DNA of 64,000 bases from assembly GCA_028023455.1 (NCBI GenBank), contig JAQFVV010013328.1, positions 28,081 through 92,080 of the forward strand. Reading direction: 5' to 3'. The position numbers and the translations under genes were made by a program. Source of the stretch: Epiperipatus broadwayi (lineage: Eukaryota; Onychophora; Udeonychophora; Euonychophora; Peripatidae). Positions 36,810-49,563 of this stretch are shown here, piece after piece; the stretch's first letter is position 1; each line of letters opens with the position of its first letter. The notes under the pieces were generated by a model. The model was not told where the DNA came from, did no database searches, and saw only the letters and a program-made list of their open reading frames with translations.

Positions 36810-38674
36810 ATTTAACATTATTATTTTAATATGTTTACTTTAACATTTAACATTATTTTTACTTTTATTTTAGATTTTTAATTTACATTTTAAATTTTAT
36901 ACTATTATTAGTTCGCACAGATTTGTTTAAAAATGTTGAGTATAGATCGGTTACATAGATTCCATGGTCAAAAACATTTCAAATAAACATAAACGATCAA
37001 AATACAAAATCATTGATACCGTCAATTGCAGAGTGAAATTTATAAGTAACCCAATAGCATTCACCATAAGATGCTTGCATTAACACCAATAACTTAAAAG
37101 ACATCCGAATAAATACATCTTAGATACTCACTGTAAGGTATCAGTATTTACCGAATGTCTATATATTTTGATCAAATATGAAAACCAAAAACATAATCAA
37201 CTGGTCACAAACCCATGCAAGCATCTATACCCAACTTAAATTTAATGCATCTTTATTTAGAGTGTCGAATATGAATAGACTACATAGATTTGCATTTGAA
37301 AAGAAAATATTCAATCCTTGTTTAACCTTAGGCCAAAGGTTCGCAGTCAAATCAAACTTCAATCCATCTGATATATCGATGTGTTCAATGTAATACGAAT
37401 ACGGCAGCACAATTAGGTTAAGAGAAGAAACTGCTTCTCATCAGATAGGAATATTACATCTATCAGACAAGAAGAGCAATAAAAAAAACTCCATCGAAAG
37501 GAACAGCGTTCTACGTCTTATAATCCCTTCCATATGCAAAACAGAAGTGTGCGGCGTATAATAGCGATTCTTCCCATAGCGAATCTTGTACTACATCTAC
37601 TAATTACACCAATATATCCAATCCATTGACCTAATTCAACTATGAAACGAATAACCTAAGATTACCCTCCCCTAATATAACTTTACAAATCTATATAGCC
37701 ATTCACGCCCGACTTAAGTTCAATATTTATATAACTAGTTTAATGAAAAACAGAAATCATAATAAAACTTAAAGAACAAATAAATAAATAAATGGAAATG
37801 ATTTTACAAAAGAAATACATTAAATAAAATTATAACTAATTAATAAATAACGTTGGTCAGATAGGATTCTATTTCTTAATTATTTTAAATACGGAAAGTT
37901 TTCAATTTAATGTTCATTAATTATAAAGTTCTTATGGTTTAAAACAGTTCATCTTTATCTGTTGCTTGCCATTTGAACATGAATTCCCATGCCATCCTAA
38001 AAAGATTGTTTGAGTTAGCCGCTGTTTTTTATTTATTTATCCGGAGGTCTTTTAGTTTAGTTGGTCCTTAATGTAGAAAAAAAAATGATGTCATTTCTCT
38101 TTTTTTTTTTTTTAACAAAACTGAAGGGATTGAAGAGTGCGTCTTTTCAATCCCTTCTCCTTCAACTCCACACTAACACATATAGTCACATCGTAATAAC
38201 TCACTAACTCTTTTATTTTCAAACCTTTCCTTTTATAATAATTTTGTGGATTAACTCAACATTATGTCATGATGGTGAAAACCTTTTTGTTGAGGTCCGA
38301 TTTCCCGATGGATTTTTTTTATTTGCTAAAAGTTTCTATTGTTTTCCTATCTGACCGATGCTTATACATTTAAATGCCCAAAGGCTAATTTACTAATTAA
38401 AATAATCATTTCCATTTTACAAAAGATTAATTAATTTGTTTTCAAACTTAAACATATATTTTTATCTCTAAATTTTTTCTGAAAATTTAGTTTTAAACTA
38501 CTCTTTTTTTAATAAAGTTTTATTTTAATAATTATTTATCTGTGCGATTTTATATATATGCGAGTTTACGATGATTTTTTAATTTTCAGTTTTTAATTCT
38601 TAAAAAAAAAAATTTTATTGGCGAACTTTTTTTTTTATGTTTACTAATAAAAAATAATGTATGTGCCCGTTACA
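36486..38674 (+). mobile_element. TG...CA (LTR-like) element, copy 2, TSD ATAC
   Basis: Starts TGTAACGATCTGG and ends CCCGTTACA, flanked by identical ATAC at 36482-36485 and 38675-38678. Shares the landmarks of copy 1 in the same order and orientation, with a TA dinucleotide run at 36759-36807 as a local expansion. A 71-codon frame (37178-37393) lies over the CxxC peptide region but the following zinc-like part is out of frame. No RT, integrase or protease found. Confidence 0.83.
36759..36807 (+). repeat. (TA)n dinucleotide run
   Basis: About 24 AT units inside LTR-like copy 2, absent from the matching position of copies 1 and 3. Confidence 0.95.
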
Positions 38675-38678
38675 ATAC

Positions 38679-40306
38679 CATCATTACAAACCTTCAGATG
38701 AAAGTAAATAAGTTTTGAAAAAAATTGTAGATGCTTGGTATCCTAAGATAAGCCTCTAATAATGGAAAACACAAATATTAACATGCAGGACACATATATT
38801 TGATTCTTAATCATTTATTCAGTAAAAACCAATTTGAAAGATATTAAATTAATAGGATGTGACATTAATATGATAAAATCCTAAAAGTGCAATGTCAGAA
38901 ATATTGACTAACAAAGTAAAACAACTGAAAAGTAAGATTATTTTGCTTTTATTAAGAGAAGATAAAGACCAGTTAATAAATAAGTATACAATATTTAAAA
39001 TATTTATAGTAAGAAACAATGACTAGAAGAAAATAATAGATTTTAAAAATTCTAATATCAAACATGAGCACAATTTTTTTATATAAAAATTATTGAAAGA
39101 GTGGATATTTTAATAATACATATTGGTTGATTTTAAAAAAAGCAAATGAAACTTCATCTTTAAAACTTAATAACAAAAGTGTATGCAAAGCTAAATATTT
39201 TTTGGACAACTCCAGCATGCATCATCAGCTAGAAGCCAGATTGAAGAAACCAATGAAAAGAAACATCATTGCTTATTGTCAAAAGTAGACACTCAATTTT
39301 CTATGTCGTTATTAGATAGCATTCTTCTCAGTTTCTCCCTTCATCTCCCCAGAGTAGAAGAAACTGTAAATAAGATATGGATAAGAATATAGATGAGAGA
39401 CTTATACATCACATTCTAGCAGGTCTTGATTAAAACTATCTGTAATGATAGATTAATGAGTTCATCATTATATAAACACATAAACTGCACTCATTATATG
39501 AACACATAAGCTGCACTTTAGATGGCCATTTTCAGGGCAAAAGCCTCTATAACTAGACTTTACATAGGATCAGTAAAAAACATTATTCCATTTTTTCACC
39601 CACCTTCCAAATGCTGATGATGAGGCTTTGAATGTTTTTCCCCTCTTGTTTTAGCCTGGTAAAGACTAACTGGGCACCCATTAATGGAGATTGATATTGA
39701 AGGGACTTGCTGACATTTATCTGCATGAAAAAAAAAATACTAGTCTGATTTAAAGCTAAAGATAGCCTTAAGACTACTTAGCCTTGATTTGAATCCAATG
39801 TGGCCGAAGAGCAAATATCCTACATCACTATAATAAATGAAGTATCAATAGAAATAGTGCTGATAAGAAATCAACTCCAATATTATTATTACTAACTATT
39901 TTTTGGTTATACCAAAAAATATGTATTTAATATTCATTTTGAAAAACTATATACACTTTTGTCATTTGCTCAAAAAAATAGGAACAAAGCCAAATTGATG
40001 ATGAAAGGCAATAAACGTATCACTGGCTTTCATCAAAATTACTGTTTATATAATTAAATAATGGAAATGTGTTTGCACAAACATATAGTCATATATTCAT
40101 TAATGCAGAGGTGATGACTGATAATATGAGAATCATATGATGTTGGACTTACAATCTATGTGGTGAATACAGTAAAGCTGGAAAAAAGAATGAAACAAAA
40201 ATCATAGGGAAAAACAAAAAAAGACTATCAAAAACAGTAACAACATAGTTGTAATATTTTATCCATGCAAGACAATAGAAAACTCTTGTAGTCAAAGACT
40301 GCTTAT
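38679..40306. other. AT-rich spacer, nothing firmly recognised
   Basis: CATCAGCTAGAAGCCAGATTG at 39230 resembles the family A/F core. Otherwise no gene or repeat boundary was recognised. Confidence 0.35.
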
Positions 40307-40310
40307 ATAT

Positions 40311-42324
40311 TGTAATGATATATGCCATTACATTAATTTAAAATTAGAATAAAAATGGTTTTAAGTTTGTAAATAAAAAAACTAAAAGCTAAAATTGTTC
40401 AATGTACATATATATATTCGCACAGATGGAAAACTTTAAAAATTATTTACCTTTTAAAAAAAAAAAAAATTTGAAATATTTTTGTAAATGGAAATGATGT
40501 GTTTATTAATTATCGAAAAGCAAACTAGCCCTTGGGGATTTTATATAAAAAATTCAGATGAAATATAGATAAGAGAACAAAAATAAATTAGATGTCCAAT
40601 AGAAGCAGCAATGAAGGCTTGGACCATAACAAAAAATTGGAACAGGAAACCCTTGTTCAGTGAATCTGCACGATCGGTATGAAAGGAAACATATTGAAAT
40701 TAAGAAGAGTTCCAGCTTGATTTTGTGAGAAGAGCAATAAGACGCACTTGTCGCTCTCTCTCTCACTTATTTCAAATGAAATGACTGTAATACCAGGATT
40801 AAACCAGCTAAGGCCACCTTCAGATAGACCGGTCTTCAAATAAAGACTTCATGGGAATTGACACCAGGAACCGGGAGCTCTTCTACTGTAAGATATATAA
40901 CGGAAAAATTTTACTACAAATAATTAAGAACTTTAAAGATTTGACAAGCTAAACATAATTTTTTTTTAAAATGAACTTTAATCTGACTTTTCAAATCAAT
41001 TATTAATGTTTAATTTTTATACATTTGAGTTTGCTAAAAATCATTTCCATTTTTTTTTGTATAAATTATTTAAATGCATTAAATTTAAGTTGGGTATAGA
41101 TGCTTGCGTAGATTCGTTAATGTTTAATTATGTTTTTGTTTTCATATTTGATTAGAATATATAGACATTCAGTAAATAATGATACCTTATGGTGAGTATC
41201 TAAAATGTATTTATTCGAGTGTCTTTTAAGTTATTGGTGTCAATGCGGCATCATATGATGAATGCCATTGGGTTTCTTGTAAATTTCCCTCTGCAATTCC
41301 ACCAATGACTTTATATTTTGATTGTTTATGTTTATTTTGAAATGTTTTTGACCATGTAATCTATGTAGCTAATCTATACTCAACATTATAAAACAAGCAT
41401 TTATAAATTCATCTGTGCAAAATTATATAAATGTTAAAATTAAGTCGGGCATGAATGGCTATATAGATTTGTAAAGTTATATTAATTAATCAAGGGAGGG
41501 TAATCTTAGGTTATTTGTTTCATAGTTAAATTGGGTCAATGGATTGGATATATTGGTGTAATTAGTAGATGTAGTATGAGGTCTGCTACTTGCAGGATCT
41601 CATTATATGCCGCACTCCCCCTTTTTGCCTATGGAAGGGGATAGTAAGACGGAAAATGCAGTCCCTTCCTATGGAGTTTTTTTTTATTGTTCTTCTTACC
41701 AGACAGATGTAGCATTCCTGTCTAGATAAGAATCAATGTCTTCTCTAACCATACTTTTCAGATGTACATTCCTGACAGTATGATATTTGTGCTGTCATAA
41801 TCATGTTGCATTGAATACATCGGTGTATCAGGTAAATTGACGTTAGTTTAACTGCGAACTTTTGGCCTAAGATTAAATAAGGGATAGAATATTTTCTTTT
41901 CAAATGCAATCTATGTAGTTTACTCATACTCGACACTCTTAAAAAAATATCATTAAATTCATCTGTGAGGATGGTTTAAAATTTTAAAATAATAATTTAA
42001 ATTAAAAGTTAATATTAAAATCTAAAATAATAAATGTTATTCTTCAAATTTTAAATATTATATATGTGCATTAATAAATGTTTGTGTATTAATTACTGGC
42101 AGTGGCTTTTATTTTTTTTATATTTAAGATATAAATTAAATAAAGATATATATATATTATCTCTGCGTCTTCACTGAGCTAGTGACTGGGGCTAATGGTC
42201 TAAATATAAAATAATTTTTTTCTTAACTTACGTATCTGCCTACTCTATAAATTTTTCAGGTTCAAATGCCTGGTGGCACCCTGTAGTGCAGATATGGTAA
42301 GACTATTGATATCAGACCATTATA
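40311..42324 (-). mobile_element. TG...CA (LTR-like) element, copy 3, TSD ATAT
   Basis: The inverted counterpart of copies 1 and 2. On the plus strand it opens TGTAATGATATATGCCATTACA (matching the end of copy 1) and closes CAGACCATTATA. ATAT flanks it at 40307-40310 and 42325-42328. Landmarks appear in reverse order: CGGTTCCTGGTGTCAATTCCC-type sequence near 40855-40880 read on the minus strand, the peptide region at 41740-41940, and GGCACCCTGTAGTGCAGATA near 42280. The minus-strand frame 41745-41936 encodes CIQCNMIMTAQISYCQECT. Confidence 0.8.
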
Positions 42325-42328
42325 ATAT

Positions 42329-43400
42329 ATATTACAGTTAACTTTCATATCTTAAGATTATTCCATTAAAATTCAATCATGGGTTCTGTAAGCAACCAAA
42401 GTTCACATCAAACATTTGGATTAATCTTGCTCACTAATCAATGACCAAACCTTGTAATATGATAAAACCTAGTGGAATTCAAATATAAGCTTTTAACATT
42501 AAATCTGTAAAATCTTAATTTGCAATCTGTAAAATTCCAAGAGCAGTTCTTTAACTCTAGAGCCACCTATTGCAATCTTTATTAACTAATGGTCAGCAGA
42601 TGTACAGTGATATGAAATCCCCAACTCTAGACTGAACATATTTATTTATGAATCCAGTAGCTACTTGTTATTCTTTTATAGTTATCAAGCTAATATTCTG
42701 AATTCAAAGAACTCTAAACGTTTAAATCTTTCTATCCCATTTGCAAATTTATATAGTTTTGACATCAAGTCATTACTTTCAGTTTTCAATTCTTATCTTT
42801 AATGATATAGGAAAAAACAGAAATCTATCTGGAAATGGCAATTTTATAGTAGTATACCATCTGATATCCATTGATTACCTTACAACAGATGGTTTTAGGG
42901 AAGAGTAAAGAGAACAGTTCTTTAAAGGATAGAATACATACATGAGAAAATAATGTGATTTTGTTATTAGTATCAATCTTTCAAGTCAAAAAACAAAAGA
43001 GAGTTAAAGTTGTCATAAATCTGAGGCCAACTCTAAAATATATCGAAAATGATCCAGTTTTATTACAAATTATAAGTTGGAATATATCCATCATCTAATA
43101 TTAATTGTCATTAAAAAAATTAAAACTTTATTAGAGTCTTACTTGCTCTTTGAATAATTTTCTGGGCTCTCTGGGAGTGAACTGAAAGTTTTCATTGCAA
43201 ATTTTTAGGAGCAATCTTTTCAGACTTACATTTAAAAAAATATTAAATTTTCTACTCCAGCCAATTTTTGACATAATTTTTCATGTCTAAAGTTTGATAT
43301 GTATTGCATCCACACAAATACTTAATGTTTGCCTGATAGTTTATGATGGTAGTAATTTAGTAGTAATTATACATTGAACTATTTATACCATCTAATATTA
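42329..43400. other. AT-rich spacer, decayed repeats
   Basis: ACCATCTGATATCCATTGA near 42858 resembles a phrase near 33497, suggesting a shared old repeat. No gene recognised. Confidence 0.35.
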
Positions 43401-43640
43401 ATTGTTTAACGTCTTTAGAAAAATTCAAAATTGTACATTTTTCAAATACATTCAACTGATCATTATAGCACACAGGTTAGTATATAGACAATGTTTTGAG
43501 TGGTCATGTTCTCTTTTCTTCAGGCACTGATGACATGACCAGTGACAATACTAGCATGGAAATCAAACTTGAACTTTTAGATTTATGAATGTTGCATTTA
43601 AGGTGATAATCTAACCAACTAAGCTATTTTGTCAAATAAA
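43400..43640 (-). repeat. Family C SINE, half copy
   Basis: On the minus strand a tRNA-like head (CAAAATAGCTTAGTTGGTTAG, then AAAGTTCAAGTTTGATTTCC) is followed by the family tail: GTCATGTCATCAGTGCCTGAA, AGAACATGACCACTC, ACATTGTCTATATACTAACCTG and AATGTATTTGAAAAATG. Only one tail is present, so this is the non-palindromic form. Confidence 0.65.
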
Positions 43641-43979
43641 ACAATCAGTACAAAATTAATATACTTATCTAGAAAGATTCTTCTAATATCATCACTTTCT
43701 GTTGGGGCAGCGTTTATAAATGGCTTCCGAACATTAAGAATTACCATACTAGATCTTTGAATTTTATTTTTTTGTACTTTTTTTGTCAATATTTTTCTCT
43801 TTTTCCAATCTAACATATGTTGATTATGTACATAAATGTATCTGAAGTAGCAGACCAAGTATTTATCCATGGAAATATTGGATAGAGAAGAAAAACTGCA
43901 AAAAAAAAAAAAAATTCAAATCACTAACCACATGTCATTGTCAATAACACCATAAGTTAATCTATTTGATAATTCACAG

Positions 43980-45190
43980 TGTTTGATAACTACTCTTCAA
44001 CTTTGTCTTAAGAAAAAGTGCTGAAATCAGTTTTCCTTGCCAATATATAATTATATTTTCACATACTATTATTAACTCTTTGTCATGCTATTTTACAAAA
44101 TGTTACATATTCAATTCTTCTAAAATAGATTTTTTTTTTTTTAGTTTTTTATATTTCGTTTTTTGTTTTTTTTTCATCAAACACTATATTGTCTCCTTTG
44201 AAAATTTAATGATGAATTGCTGTTTTTTATGGCAGTTATCTTTTTGTCATTCTTAATAGAGAACCAAGTTATTGATTTCAGTCAAGTCTGAACCCTCTTC
44301 AAAGTCTTTTGATATTTTTAAATGATTTGCAAGATCTAATTTAAATTCATTGGAATGTTTCTGAAGGCTAGGAATATCAACTGTTAATAAAGTTTTTCTT
44401 AATATTTTTTTGTCTCTGTAGTTTTGGATTAACACATAATTATATCTCACCAATCAATGATAACTTTCAGTGTTGAATCTGTTAAGAACATTATAATCTT
44501 AAAATACACATTTTCTGTTTTCTTCTGTACCTTTATTTGGATGTTTGCATATCCATTTCTATTCAGCATTTTTTTTTTCAAAGAAAGAAAATTCATAATA
44601 CACAGTTTTTCTTTTTCTGCAAACTCCATCCATAATCCATGTCCTTCCTTCACCCTAATTGAATTTATCCACAGCATTTTCATCTTTCAATCAAGACTTC
44701 TATGACAATTTTATGTTATTTGGTTTGATCATAAGCATCTTATATATCCATATAAAAATCTTCTATTTGTTCATTGCAATAAAAAATTGTTGAATCATAA
44801 ACCTAAATGTAGTATTTTTTATTAATTTGAATAATTAATCTTCCTATTTTTTGTCTGTTTAACCATCAATTTTCCTTGTGTTTTTCAATTTTTCATTTAT
44901 AATGAATCCAACTCCATTGGTACTACCAATATTTATCCCTTTGTCCAATATTTAAGTCTTTGTAGAAAAATATACGTCCAATTTTTACATTAATTGTCTT
45001 CTTACATTTTCTTTTAACTTTACAAAGTTCAATATCTTCCATTACTTGAAAGTGATATTTTCTTTTAGTTATCTAAATACAATATCATCCTTAGCATTTT
45101 CCACCTTTGGTTACTAATCATTGATTTAGCTGGTGATGTTCAGCATCCTGAGACTAAGATCCACAATTTATTTTCATCTGTCATGTTGTA
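43980..45190 (-). pseudogene. RTE-like LINE endonuclease remnant
   Basis: Three stretches on the minus strand fit the RTE endonuclease and the following linker. Near 45150 it reads NKLWILVSGC-TSPAK (decayed start). At 44447-44683 it reads NSIRVKEGHGLWMEFAEKEKLCIMN followed by QIKVQKK, matching the GRD-GREE-GKHGLG-NENGE block. At 44253-44453 it reads RDKKILRKTLLTVDIPSLQ followed by EFKLDLANHLK, matching the block after the SDH motif. Catalytic motifs are not intact. Confidence 0.6.
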
Positions 45191-45215
45191 AAATATATAT
45201 ATATATATATACATG
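45191..45215 (+). repeat. (TA)n run
   Basis: A short AT dinucleotide run at the edge of the LINE remnant. Confidence 0.9.
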
Positions 45216-45581
45216 CATATTCAGATACTTCATAAACACATCCTATCTTCAAAAAACCTCAACTGATATTTCAGTTAAAAACTATAACATGTAACTGAGG
45301 GGGAAATGCAGTTTTAAACTCGGTGACATTAAACCAGTAACCTTCACATTCTAGCCGATGTATGTTGGTAAGGAGTCTATCCATAATTATTTATTATATG
45401 AATGATCACATAGTAATAGCAGCTGTAACAATAATATGTATGGTGTGAACATTTGGAATTAACTCTGCATGTTTTTTTTTCAAGATTTCAAAAAGGAATC
45501 AAATATTCTCCTTTCAGCTAATACCAAAATTCTTAGCTGCAGGCAAATGAATAAATGAATACTTAATATTTTTTTATAATA
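45216..45581. other. AT-rich spacer, nothing recognised
   Basis: A tRNA-like phrase is possible near 45295-45370 (GAGGGGGAAATGCAGTTTTAAAC then ACCAGTAACC). No firm call. Confidence 0.3.
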
Positions 45582-45594
45582 TAAAGCTATATAA

Positions 45595-45987
45595 ACTGAG
45601 GCACAAAATTCTTCATACAGTAGCACCACCCAGTGCAAGCCAAAGTAATCAATGAATGCAAGAAGGTTTATGCATACAATCTCTATTCAGTGTCTACTCC
45701 AATATCCCCAAGACTAGTTTCTAGCATGTGGCTGGAGCTTTGGATCTGAGATTACTGCACTTAGATCTTATGGTGTAATGAAATCCTACAATAGCCACCT
45801 TTTACCTCTTTTGTTAATAACAAAGCCATGAGTTCAAATTGAATAATATTTTCAATCCAAGCTCATTCACTTGTATAGTCATAAAGATCTGAATCCAATT
45901 CAGCATCAATAACCATCATCACCATCATCTCATTGGGCAGGAATGGTAAACATGGAAAATGGTGATCATATGATGTTTAGTGATTTA
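45595..45987. repeat. Foldback family A, copy 4, with 13-bp TSD
   Basis: Begins AACTGAGGCACAAAATTCTTC and carries the family phrases GCAAGCCAAAGTAATCAATG, ATCCCCAAGACTAGTTTC and GGATCTGAGATTACTGC, ending GGTGATCATATGATGTTTAG. The flanks ATAAAGCTATATA (45582-45594 and 45988-46000) are identical over 13 bases. The arms are much less symmetric than in copies 2 and 3. Confidence 0.85.
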
Positions 45988-46000
45988 ATAAAGCTATATA

Positions 46001-47780
46001 CTCATAAGCAATTAGTTGAAAGGTTTCAAAAATTATAATGAAGGTCAATGCAATGTGCAACTTTCCCAGGGCTACTTTTGATCTTTGCTAATATAGTTTT
46101 GATTTCTGTTTTTTTTTTTTACTTTATATTATTTCTGCAAAGAAGTACTGAAGTCATGCATTTGTAAGTGCTGATGTAATTGATGGTTTTTTTCCAATCT
46201 GCCCCATAATTAATCTCTAGAATCAATTGTAATTCTAGAGTTACAACTTAATGGATCCTACCACTTGATCACAAATTTACCACTGTAATTTACCTTGATA
46301 GCAGAAATTTGTTTCAATTATTTGATGATTAAAAAAAGACTTTGAGTGATTTTAAAAATAATAGTTAGTGATCATTTAAATGATTAAGTCTTTAATTTTA
46401 ACTATAATCTCTAAGTATCAGTCGCAGTCAGTTACCTCTATGCTTGTATGGCATAGGCTTTTGTTGACAGAAAAAAATATTAATGTATACATAATTTAAC
46501 AACTTGTTATTATTTTTTTATAAAATTATTAAATATTTGTTTCTTAGTACATAATATTTGACTGAATTAGTCAAATGAAAATTTATTGATGTGAATAGAA
46601 ACTATATATTTATTTTTGTTGTTGTTGTTATTGTTTTTGTTTCTTGAGTTTTGTAATTAAAAATTGATATTTTAATATTTCAAAAAACATTGTTATTATT
46701 TGTATTTACATGTTAAAATTTATTTTAAATGTACTGATTAAATGAAGAATAGATTTCTTTTAAGTATATTTTAGCATTTTAACATGAGAGCTGAAATGAA
46801 GTCTTTAGTTTTGAATATTTGTTTCTATTTATTCTGTTTATCCTTCTTTGCTTTTTATATTCAAAATTGATATTTTATTTTTAATGTTAATTTTGTTTTT
46901 GAAAGTATGCTTGTAACCAAATTTGTAAAAATTATATAGATAAAATAAAAAAATACATTTTTTCTATCGAAAAAAAAAGATCATTTAAATTTTAAGAATG
47001 TTTTTACAAAAAAAAACTAACTAAATGATTAACTGATTCCATAATCTTTAAATTGAATGCATACCATATAAGTATACACATTAATTAAATTTATACAGTG
47101 ATTTGCATTAGCTTCATTATGTCATTTTATTTATCTGAAGTCATGCTATATCAGTAACTATTTATAATTTATTTACTGATTTTTTTTATGTTGTTTTTAT
47201 ATTATGAGGAATAAAACATTTATATATATAAAAAAAATGATTGTAGAAGAGATCATATGATGTTTGTCCACCAATAGTCACATGTTATGCTTTAAGTTCA
47301 TCATTCCACCACTGTACTAAACTGTGCAGGCAAATAATTGTATAATTTAGTAAAAAGTCATGTGACATTCAATTACAGGAAATGACAAAATAAGCTTCAG
47401 TCCAAAAAATTTAGCTCTCAACACAAATTACACGTAACAAATAAATTATTAACAAGACCCTGATGTTAATAAACTCCCATTTAAAAGACATCCTTTAAAC
47501 AGTTTTGATTTAATTCAAATTTATAATATAGGTATTTGAAAATACAAAAATAATTACCATTTTAAATTTACGTTTATCAAAAATCTTTAACAAAAAAAAG
47601 ATATCATAATTTACTATTTTTTTATTATCTAACAATCTCTTTGGGCAAATCATAGTATTTGCCTAAGTTAGTTCTTTCATCTTTATGGAATCCTTTTTTT
47701 TTTATTCTTGAGACTTGATTTTAAGAAAGTTAAATTTATTCCTTCTACTATTTTCCCACAAAACTTGGATAATTCTGGCA
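46001..47780. other. AT-rich spacer with one SINE-like segment
   Basis: On the minus strand 47240-47345 reads like a tRNA-derived head (TAGTACAGTGGTGGAATGATG, AACTTAAAGCATAACATG) with the tail GACAAACATCATATGATC. Remainder unassigned. Confidence 0.35.
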
Positions 47781-47995
47781 CTATTTCTTGCAAGCTTATA
47801 AAAGTGGCACTAACGATCTAATGATGCAATTATGGTGCATCCATCTTTTATGTGTATGCCTTGAATTCGAATCCAGGCCAAATAAACTTGAAAATTATTT
47901 CACAGATTTAGTTGTTGTTTGTTTGTTTGTTTTTGCAGATAGCAAACCTAAAGTCGATTCAACTATGCCATTCAATATCGGTCAGTAAATAGTTA
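47781..47995 (+). repeat. tRNA-like SINE with GTCGATTC...GTCAGTAAATA tail
   Basis: AGTGGCACTAACGATCTAATG, GAATTCGAATCCAGGCCAAA and AAAGTCGATTCAACTATGCC, TCGGTCAGTAAATA fit a SINE with A- and B-box-like parts and a common tail. A related copy is seen near 55245-55450. The 66-codon reading frame here is a by-product, even though it crosses an acceptor-like TTTTTGCAG. Confidence 0.45.
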
Positions 47996-49260
47996 TCTAG
48001 CTATTCTTAACTAGAGAATAATCCAAGGATAGAAAATCATTCAAAACTGTGACAGGCTTCTAGAGAGATCTTTGCATACAGTTGGCTATTTAAAGATCGT
48101 TTACATCTTTTTATTTTACATATACCGCCTCTTTAAGGTTTTATTTACAAATATATATATATTGCACTAGTATTGTGATGTTAAAAATGTAATTAATATG
48201 GTTCTTGCTCTTGTTGATGTCCAAGAGGGCGGGATCGAAACTGAACTGTTTTCACCAATATTAAATAAATAAAACAATATAATATGGCATTGCATATTTA
48301 ATAGCAAATTATAGAAGTTTTGTAAAAATAATGATCTTCAATATCTCAATACTTTGATTTTATTTATTTAATGTATTATTTTATCTTCTCATTTACTAAA
48401 ATAAAATCATTGTTGTTGTTTTATTTTATTCAAAAATAGAGGACCTACTTTCATATTATTAGAACAGATCATACTGTAATCCCACCCACTTCGCGCCTCC
48501 AGAAGAAAAACAAACAAAAGTTTTTTGTGATAAAAGATTTAATAGAAACGCTTTAAAAAATTATAATTTAATTACAGATAATTAACTGCTTGAATGATTA
48601 ATTCTATCTACTTAAGATTCACAATTAGGATTCCCATAAATTACCTATCCTCGGATATGAATCTAATAATCCTTAATTTGGATGATTCGCGCAAGAATCG
48701 GTATTTTCAATGCAAATAGGCCTTTGTATGCATATAAATTCCTGCGTGTTAAGATTTTCATTTTATTTTGTTAGAATACGTGCGTTCAGCACGATGTTAA
48801 AAAAGAAAAAAAAATAGATAATAATAATCTCTTTTTAAAACGCGTTTCCTTCGGAAATGCTCATTTTATGCTTACCGGATCCCCTCTCTCCAATATTTTT
48901 CTTTCAGAATAAATTTAAACAACATTATAATTTAGCAGCTGAGTAAAAATGTCGAGAGTTTCAACCCCGTTAAAGAAAAAAACTAATCTCAATTAGATAC
49001 CATTCGTCGACGTTTCTCATCTAGGATTAATTTCATTCTTCCCACGAGTATTTTCCAATATTTTATTTTAGCTGGCTTCCAATTTCATCGAAACTAATTT
49101 AACATTCACTCAACAGATTATTAGCTTAACCATTCAACCGCTGTTTAATTGTCTTCCCGATTGGATTGCTAACAATTTTACTTAAAACGCCGTTTGTTTA
49201 CCCATTTCTGGGCTGGAAACATGTATAAAGCAAGAAAAAGTTTACAACTATTGTTAAATA
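47996..49260. other. Least repetitive stretch; possible 5' region of a gene
   Basis: From about 48480 to 49260 base composition is more even, with CG-containing words (CTTCGCGCCTCC, GATTCGCGCAAGAATCGG, ATTCGTCGACG). I see no repeat family members. It directly precedes the candidate exon. No TATA or initiator can be assigned with confidence. Confidence 0.35.
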
Positions 49261-49555
49261 ATGTATACAAAATCTTTTTTATTGGATCAAGATGAAGAAT
49301 TTGATAATTTGACTTTAAAAAAAGCAGCATTTACAAACACAAGCTTCAGTTATTCTAAAAATGTAAACTCTACAATTACTTCGAGTGATGATGCCGTTAT
49401 GTCTTGGGTTCTCACCGATATCCAGCTGATAAAAGTAATCGTTTTAATAGCAGTGACGGGAATACTATTGCTTTCAACGTGCAAAATTGTTTTCAAATTA
49501 CTTTTAAAGTATGCTGAAACTGAAAGCGAGTCGCATTTGAAATATGAGATTGGAG
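49261..49555 (+). CDS. Candidate first coding exon with one membrane segment
   Basis: The frame opens with ATG at 49261 and encodes about 98 residues up to a donor-like GGAG|GTAAAT at 49555/49556. Continuing past it would add only two codons before a stop. The intron would be in phase 1. The N-terminal part is polar and acidic with two N-glycosylation sequons (NTS, NST). Then comes a hydrophobic segment (about residues 57-82: LIKVIVLIAVTGILLLSTCKIVF) followed by KLLLK and an acidic stretch. This would suit the extracellular N-terminus and first helix of a receptor, or a single-pass protein, but I do not recognise the family. No repeat overlaps it. Alternative: a chance frame in AT-rich DNA. 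Confidence 0.35.
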
Positions 49556-49563
49556 GTAAATAA

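Noticed and set aside
47788-47988. Coding exon after an acceptor-like TTTTTGCAG
   Set aside because: The surrounding sequence matches a SINE-like repeat with a second copy near 55245-55450; the acceptor match is accidental.
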